Positions 59,891 through 64,000 of a stretch of 64,000 nt of DNA are shown one piece after another. The stretch comes from Muribaculaceae bacterium (GTDB lineage: Bacteria > Bacteroidota > Bacteroidia > Bacteroidales > Muribaculaceae), in assembly GCA_014867205.1 (NCBI GenBank), contig WGUO01000017.1, positions 14,089-78,088 on the forward strand, read 5' to 3'. Each line of letters opens with the position of its first letter. Positions within the stretch are counted from its first letter, which is position 1. The position numbers and the translations under genes were made by a program. Below the pieces are notes generated by a model that worked only from the letters and a program-made list of their open reading frames with translations, did not search any database and had not been told where the DNA came from.

Positions 59891-61942
59891 ATGGCAACAG
59901 GTAAAATCGGGGTAACAACCGAAAATATCTTCCCCGTTATCAAGAAGTTCCTTTACAGCGACCACGAGATATTCCTGCGCGAGCTCGTCTCGAACGCTAT
60001 CGACGCGACCCAGAAGCTCAAGACTCTCGCGTCGTTCGGCGAGTACAAGGGTGAGCTCGGCGATATGGACGTGCGTGTCAGCATTGACAAGGAGGCTGGC
60101 ACACTCACCGTGTCCGACCGCGGTATCGGCATGGATGCCGAAGACATTGAGAAATACATCAACCAGATAGCCTTTTCGGGTGCCGAGGAGTTCCTGGAGA
60201 AGTATAAGGATACGGCCAACTCGATCATCGGCCACTTCGGACTCGGATTCTATTCGGCATTCATGGTGTCGAAAAAGGTAGTGATCCGCTCGCTCTCCTA
60301 CAAGGAGGGGGCCAAGGCCGTTGAATGGACATGCGACGGCAGCCCCGAATTCGAGATGCACGAGACCGACAAGAACACCCGCGGCACAGATATCGTGCTC
60401 TATATCGATGACGACAACAAGGAGTTTCTCGAGCAGGCCCGCATCGACGCGCTTCTCAAGAAGTACTGCCGGTTCCTGCCTGTGCCCGTAATCAGTGGCA
60501 AGGTCCAGGAATGGAAGGACGGCAAGTATGTCGATTCCGACAAGGACAACGTGGTCAACTCGACCGAGCCGCTCTGGACCAGGAAGCCGACCGAACTCAC
60601 AGACAAGGATTATCTCGACTTCTACCATGACCTGCGTCCGGGCGAGGAAGACCCGATGTTCTGGATTCACCTCAATGTGGACTACCCGTTCAACCTGACC
60701 GGCATCCTCTACTTCCCCAAGATCAGGAACAACATCGATATCCGCCAGAACCGCATACAGCTTTACTGCAACCAGGTGTATGTCACTGATCAGGTCGAGG
60801 GCGTCGTGCCCGAGTTCATGATGCTGATGCAGGGTGTGATCGACTCTCCCGACATACCTCTCAACGTGAGCCGAAGCTATCTGCAGGCGGACCAGCAGGT
60901 CAAGAAGATCTCGAGCTACATCTCGAAGAAGGTTGCCGAGAAACTTGACCGTATGTTCCGCGACGACCGCAAGGCGTTCGAGGAGAAGTGGAACGACATC
61001 GAGGTGTTCATCAAGTATGGCATGCTCACCGACGAGAAGTTCTACGAGTCGTCGAAGAAGTTCTTCCTCTTCCGCGACGTCAACGACACGTATTACACGC
61101 TTGAGGAGTACCGCAAGCTCGTCGAGTCATCACAGACAGACCGCGAGGGAACGGTGATATATCTCTACGCCACCGACAAGACAGCACAATACTCATACGT
61201 GCGGGCAGCCGAGGAGAAGGGCTACAACGTGCTTCTGCTCGACGGCCAGCTCGACCAGCATCTTATCCACATGCTCGAGAGCAAGCTGGAGAAGACGCGC
61301 TTTGTGCGTGTCGACTCTGACACCCCCGAGCGTCTTATCGCCAAGAAGGATACCGACAACTCCAACCTCTCGCCCGTCGAGGCCGACCTGCTGACCGGCA
61401 TGTTCCGCAGCCAGCTGCCTGAGATCAAAGACACGAACTTCATCGTGGAGTACACCGTCCTTTCGCCTGAGGACTCCCCCGCCACCGTGACCCAGAACGA
61501 GATGATGCGACGCATGAAGGAGATGGCCGCGCTGCAGCCCGGCATGAACTTCTACGGCTCGATGCCCGCCATGTACGCGCTTGTGGTCAACACAGAGCAG
61601 CCTGCAGTCAAGAAGATTGTAGAGGAAGGCAAGTCCGCCCTCGAATCGGAGATTGTGCCGCTCCGGGCCGACATAGAGACGCTCAACAAAGAGATCGAGA
61701 CCCTACGCAAGGAAATGGGTGAGAAGAAGGAGGAATCGGAGAAAGAACCGCTCAAGGCGCAGATAGATGCCAAGGAGAAGTATGTCGAGGACAAGCGTGC
61801 CGCCGAGGACAAGTTCATCAAGGACTACGCGTCGACACAGCCTGTGCTTAAGCAGATCATTGACCTGGCACTCCTCCAGAGCGGTCTGCTCAAGGGCGAG
61901 GATCTCTCGGCCTTTATCCGCCGCTCCGTCTCCCTGCTATAA
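59891..61942 (+). CDS. htpG: Hsp90 chaperone HtpG
   Basis: This ATP-driven chaperone is the bacterial Hsp90. I start it at ATG 59891 (MATGKIGVTTENIFPVIKKF), 683 residues; the frame opens 27 codons earlier but that part is non-coding in character. The GHKL ATPase has FLRELVSNAIDATQKL, DRGIGMDAEDIEKYI and IGHFGLGFYSAFMVS. A long charged helical stretch near 580-650 precedes the dimer domain. It is monocistronic with a strong terminator. Confidence 0.97.
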   Translation: MATGKIGVTTENIFPVIKKFLYSDHEIFLRELVSNAIDATQKLKTLASFGEYKGELGDMDVRVSIDKEAGTLTVSDRGIGMDAEDIEKYINQIAFSGAEEFLEKYKDTANSIIGHFGLGFYSAFMVSKKVVIRSLSYKEGAKAVEWTCDGSPEFEMHETDKNTRGTDIVLYIDDDNKEFLEQARIDALLKKYCRFLPVPVISGKVQEWKDGKYVDSDKDNVVNSTEPLWTRKPTELTDKDYLDFYHDLRPGEEDPMFWIHLNVDYPFNLTGILYFPKIRNNIDIRQNRIQLYCNQVYVTDQVEGVVPEFMMLMQGVIDSPDIPLNVSRSYLQADQQVKKISSYISKKVAEKLDRMFRDDRKAFEEKWNDIEVFIKYGMLTDEKFYESSKKFFLFRDVNDTYYTLEEYRKLVESSQTDREGTVIYLYATDKTAQYSYVRAAEEKGYNVLLLDGQLDQHLIHMLESKLEKTRFVRVDSDTPERLIAKKDTDNSNLSPVEADLLTGMFRSQLPEIKDTNFIVEYTVLSPEDSPATVTQNEMMRRMKEMAALQPGMNFYGSMPAMYALVVNTEQPAVKKIVEEGKSALESEIVPLRADIETLNKEIETLRKEMGEKKEESEKEPLKAQIDAKEKYVEDKRAAEDKFIKDYASTQPVLKQIIDLALLQSGLLKGEDLSAFIRRSVSLL

Positions 61943-61976
61943 ACCAGTTACCGACCGATATAGGATATTGAATAAC

Positions 61977-62010
61977 AGCGGCCCGCATGTCATTGAACAT
62001 GCGGGCCGCT
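61977..62010. terminator. Terminator between htpG and the LolC/E-like gene
   Basis: AGCGGCCCGCATGT (61977-61990) pairs perfectly with ACATGCGGGCCGCT (61997-62010), 14 bp with a 6-nt loop, between convergent genes. The plus strand continues TGATTTAT. Confidence 0.85.
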
Positions 62011-62028
62011 TGATTTATACAGTGCCGG

Positions 62029-63270
62029 TCAGTCGGAGCGCATGGCCTCGGCCGGCGAGATGCGGGCTACAAAACGCGAAGGGAGTATCAGACTGAGGTA
62101 TATCACCGCCAGACAGACAGCGTTCATTATCACAATCGCTGTCCAGTCAATCTCGACCGGCACGAAGTCGATATAGTATGCCTCGGGATCGAGAGGCAGG
62201 AAATGCGTGCGGTCCTGGCAGTAAAGGAGAGCAATCATCACGACGTTGCCTATGAGCATACCCCCCATGGCCACTTTCAACGCCAGATATACAAACACTC
62301 GGCGCACGTCGGCCACCGACGCGCCCATGGCGCGGGTCACGCCTATAAACCGTTTCTTGTCGAGTATCAGGATCAGCATACCCGAGATAAGCGTGGCAAC
62401 GGCAACGATAGTCATAAGCGCGAGCACAACGGCCACGTTCGTGTCGAGCAGCGCGAGCCAATGGAAATAGCCAGCCCCCTGGTTACGAGCCGTGTCGACG
62501 CGGTAATACCGGAACAGCCGGCCGTCGGCCACGCCCATTGCCAGCACCGTCTGAAGTTCGTCGGCATACTCGTCGACACGCTCGAAATCATCTGTCTGCA
62601 CCTGAATGCTCGTGCCCTGCGACTTTGAGATGCCAGCCACGCCCTGGATCAGCGGCAGGGCACCGTAGATGAGAACCTGGTCGTATGAATCGAAATGCGA
62701 GTTGTAGATGCCTACAATCTCCAGACGACGCACCCTGACATCGTCGGAGATGAAATAAGTGTCTATCTTGTCACCGGTCTTCAAGCCGAGTTGCGCGGCG
62801 GCGCGCCGCGATATCACGATTTTTTTCTCACTTTCAGGCTGCGAATAGTCTGGCATCTTACCCTCCTCGAGATTCGAGAGGATGAACTGCCGGGTTGACT
62901 CGCCGTTAAGGCTGCGCAGATAGACACCCTTGAAATCGGAACTCGTCTTCAGAATTGCCGGAATCGACACCTCAAGGCTGTAGTCGGTGACGAACGGCAT
63001 TTCGTCGAGCATCGCAGTCAGCGACGGCGTCAGGGTGACAAGGTTGTCACCGCCGCTCTCTGTCGGCATGTCATAAAGCGAGATATGCGAATTGAAGCCG
63101 GTTATCTTGCCCTTGATCTCACGCTTGAAACCGATCACGACGGCGAGCGATGCGAGCATCACTGCCACCGAGAGAGCCACGGCCGCCACCGACACGCGGA
63201 TTGCCGGCGAACTCTTCCGCCGTCCCGATGACAGCGACAGCCTCCTGGCCAGAAATAGACTAACACTCAT
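62029..63270 (-). CDS. LolC/E-like ABC transporter permease (FtsX fold)
   Basis: I start at ATG 63268-63270 (MSVSLFLARRLSLSSGRRKS), 413 residues. One membrane helix near the start (SVAAVALSVAVMLASLAVVI) is followed by a large periplasmic domain and three C-terminal helices (ALMTIVAVATLISGMLILIL, VAMGGMLIGNVVMIALLY and the last near 380-400). This layout and the KKRFIGVTRAMGAS motif fit LolC/LolE, which pull lipoproteins from the inner membrane with the ATPase LolD. No lolD is adjacent. Confidence 0.88.
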   Translation of the reverse strand: MSVSLFLARRLSLSSGRRKSSPAIRVSVAAVALSVAVMLASLAVVIGFKREIKGKITGFNSHISLYDMPTESGGDNLVTLTPSLTAMLDEMPFVTDYSLEVSIPAILKTSSDFKGVYLRSLNGESTRQFILSNLEEGKMPDYSQPESEKKIVISRRAAAQLGLKTGDKIDTYFISDDVRVRRLEIVGIYNSHFDSYDQVLIYGALPLIQGVAGISKSQGTSIQVQTDDFERVDEYADELQTVLAMGVADGRLFRYYRVDTARNQGAGYFHWLALLDTNVAVVLALMTIVAVATLISGMLILILDKKRFIGVTRAMGASVADVRRVFVYLALKVAMGGMLIGNVVMIALLYCQDRTHFLPLDPEAYYIDFVPVEIDWTAIVIMNAVCLAVIYLSLILPSRFVARISPAEAMRSD

Positions 63271-63314
63271 AATCAACAAAGAGAAACAGACAGGGTATTA
63301 GAATTTAAAGTCCA

Positions 63315-63608
63315 TCAAAATTCAAAACTTATTTTGAGACGTCCTCCTAATCCACGTTCTACAATATCGAATAGAGTGCGAAGGGTAATGTTTTCGCCGT
63401 CGTTTTCCACTTTGGATATATATGTGCGTTTCTTATCAACTCGCTCGGCAAGTTGTTCCTGTGTAAGATTGAGTCGCTCACGTGCAGATTTGATCTGAAA
63501 GCCTATTCTCAGAGCCTCAAGTTCATTCTCCAGTCTGTCACGCTCGGGAGTACCGATTGCCCCGTAATATTTATCCTTAATTTGGTCAAGTGTCTGTATA
63601 TTACTCAT
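63315..63608 (-). CDS. HigA-like helix-turn-helix antitoxin
   Basis: The 97-residue product has a charged N-terminal segment (TPERDRLENELEALRIGFQ) and an XRE-type helix-turn-helix (LTQEQLAERVDKKRTYISK) in the C-terminal half. It overlaps the toxin gene by 4 nt (ATGA), toxin first, the order of HigBA modules. It should neutralise the toxin and repress the shared promoter. The end GLGGRLKISFEF is a common tail of this subgroup. Confidence 0.88.
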   Translation of the reverse strand: MSNIQTLDQIKDKYYGAIGTPERDRLENELEALRIGFQIKSARERLNLTQEQLAERVDKKRTYISKVENDGENITLRTLFDIVERGLGGRLKISFEF

Positions 63609-63952
63609 TTCATCTCATTTTTATCATTATAGTAATCAGTCATTATCTTTACCGCATGTTCAATCTCCTTTGCCGGGATTTTTTGTGTCTTCTTCTGAAA
63701 TCCGGTGAATAACACAACGAGTTTATTCCCATCAAAACAGCAGAATATACGAAAGATATTAGAGCCAAGTTGAACTCGAACCTCAAACAAGCCATTCGTC
63801 CCTTCTATGTACTTGAGATAAGTTATCGGAACTCGCTCAACATTCTCGAGGATATCAAGTATTTTGATAATCTTATCCTGCACTTTTCGAGATTGTTCCT
63901 TGAAGAAATCCTCGAAATAGTTCTTATAAGCAATAACCTCTCTTACTTTCAT
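63605..63952 (-). CDS. HigB/RelE-like mRNA-interfering toxin
   Basis: The 115-residue product (MKVREVIAYKNYFEDFFKEQ) is a RelE-superfamily ribonuclease-type toxin. Core features are the helix pair (VQDKIIKILDILENVERV), LFEVRVQLGSNIFRIFCCFD and LFTGFQKKTQKIPAKEIEHA; the KK-KIP stretch and FxGFxKK are family hallmarks. It is intact here, unlike the other toxin in this window. Its promoter would lie within about 50 bp of the window edge and is not clear. Confidence 0.88.
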   Translation of the reverse strand: MKVREVIAYKNYFEDFFKEQSRKVQDKIIKILDILENVERVPITYLKYIEGTNGLFEVRVQLGSNIFRIFCCFDGNKLVVLFTGFQKKTQKIPAKEIEHAVKIMTDYYNDKNEMK

Positions 63953-64000
63953 ATTTTTATGATTTGTGCAAGCCTAAACTGATAAAATAGGTTGATAAAC

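Noticed and set aside
59810..61942. HtpG start at 59810
   Set aside because: The extra 27 residues do not resemble Hsp90; ATG 59891 gives the standard N-terminus.
1..64000. CRISPR arrays, insertion sequences, integrases, phage genes
   Set aside because: I looked for regular spaced repeats, transposase motifs and tyrosine integrase motifs and saw none. Direct repeats of the tRNA-Glu 3' end were also not found within the accessory block.

Overview
The window is a GC-rich stretch of a Bacteroidota chromosome, order Bacteroidales; a Muribaculaceae-like gut species is my inference. Three things point there. Promoters have the Bacteroidota form, a TTTG-like -33 box, about 20 bp, then a TAnnTTTG -7 box. 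Ribosome-binding sites are mostly weak. The gene families are typical of the order: an UpxY antiterminator, BspA-type leucine-rich-repeat protein, Por-type C-terminal sorting tails, a TPR/PD40 protein and an M49 peptidase with an HECLGH motif. There is no rRNA operon, CRISPR array or intact insertion sequence.

Layout. 1-3035: dnaN start (cut by the window edge), the rpsF-rpsR-rplI operon with a probable S6:S18 leader, and a secreted hypothetical. 3164-5629: a TPR sensor kinase and its NarL-type regulator. 5744-9347: an etfB-etfA-acyl-CoA dehydrogenase operon. 9585-14066: an accessory-looking block after tRNA-Glu(CTC), with three tiny ORFs, a structured RNA, a BspA-like gene with a long structured leader ending in a terminator, and an AAA/DUF4143 ATPase. 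14235-17870: TPR/PD40 protein, cstA and a PHP phosphatase. 17871-18776: gene remnants and a toxin-antitoxin pair whose toxin has an in-frame stop. 19121-24623: lepA, bcp, nhaA and class I fumarase. 24922-30024: a compact exopolysaccharide operon (upxY, wza, wzc, wzy-like). 30242-38517: a cell-wall set (amidase, GT2, DUF4922, SpoIID, AmpG-like). 38575-48926: a BamA/TamA-like protein, gph, EamA, a 1456-residue secreted adhesin-like protein and gdhA. 49196-51965: two tandem OmpA-family paralogues. 52394-59792: a run of same-strand genes (LytM-like, dxr, rseP, RlmI-like, DPP III, AlkD-like). 59891-63952: htpG, a LolC/E-like permease and a HigBA-type module.

How the parts fit. EtfAB take electrons from the neighbouring dehydrogenase. 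UpxY would promote elongation through the wza-wzc-wzy genes. The amidase, SpoIID and AmpG-like genes together suggest peptidoglycan turnover and recycling. RseP, the LytM-like protein, BamA/TamA-like protein, LolC/E-like permease and OmpA proteins all serve the envelope.

The most interesting non-gene structure is in the tRNA-Glu block. The BspA-like gene is preceded on its own strand by a roughly 315-nt leader with several helices, a GNRA-capped hairpin, two copies of an 8-nt element able to compete for one partner, and an intrinsic terminator about 55 nt before the start codon. A second structured RNA lies just downstream of the same gene.
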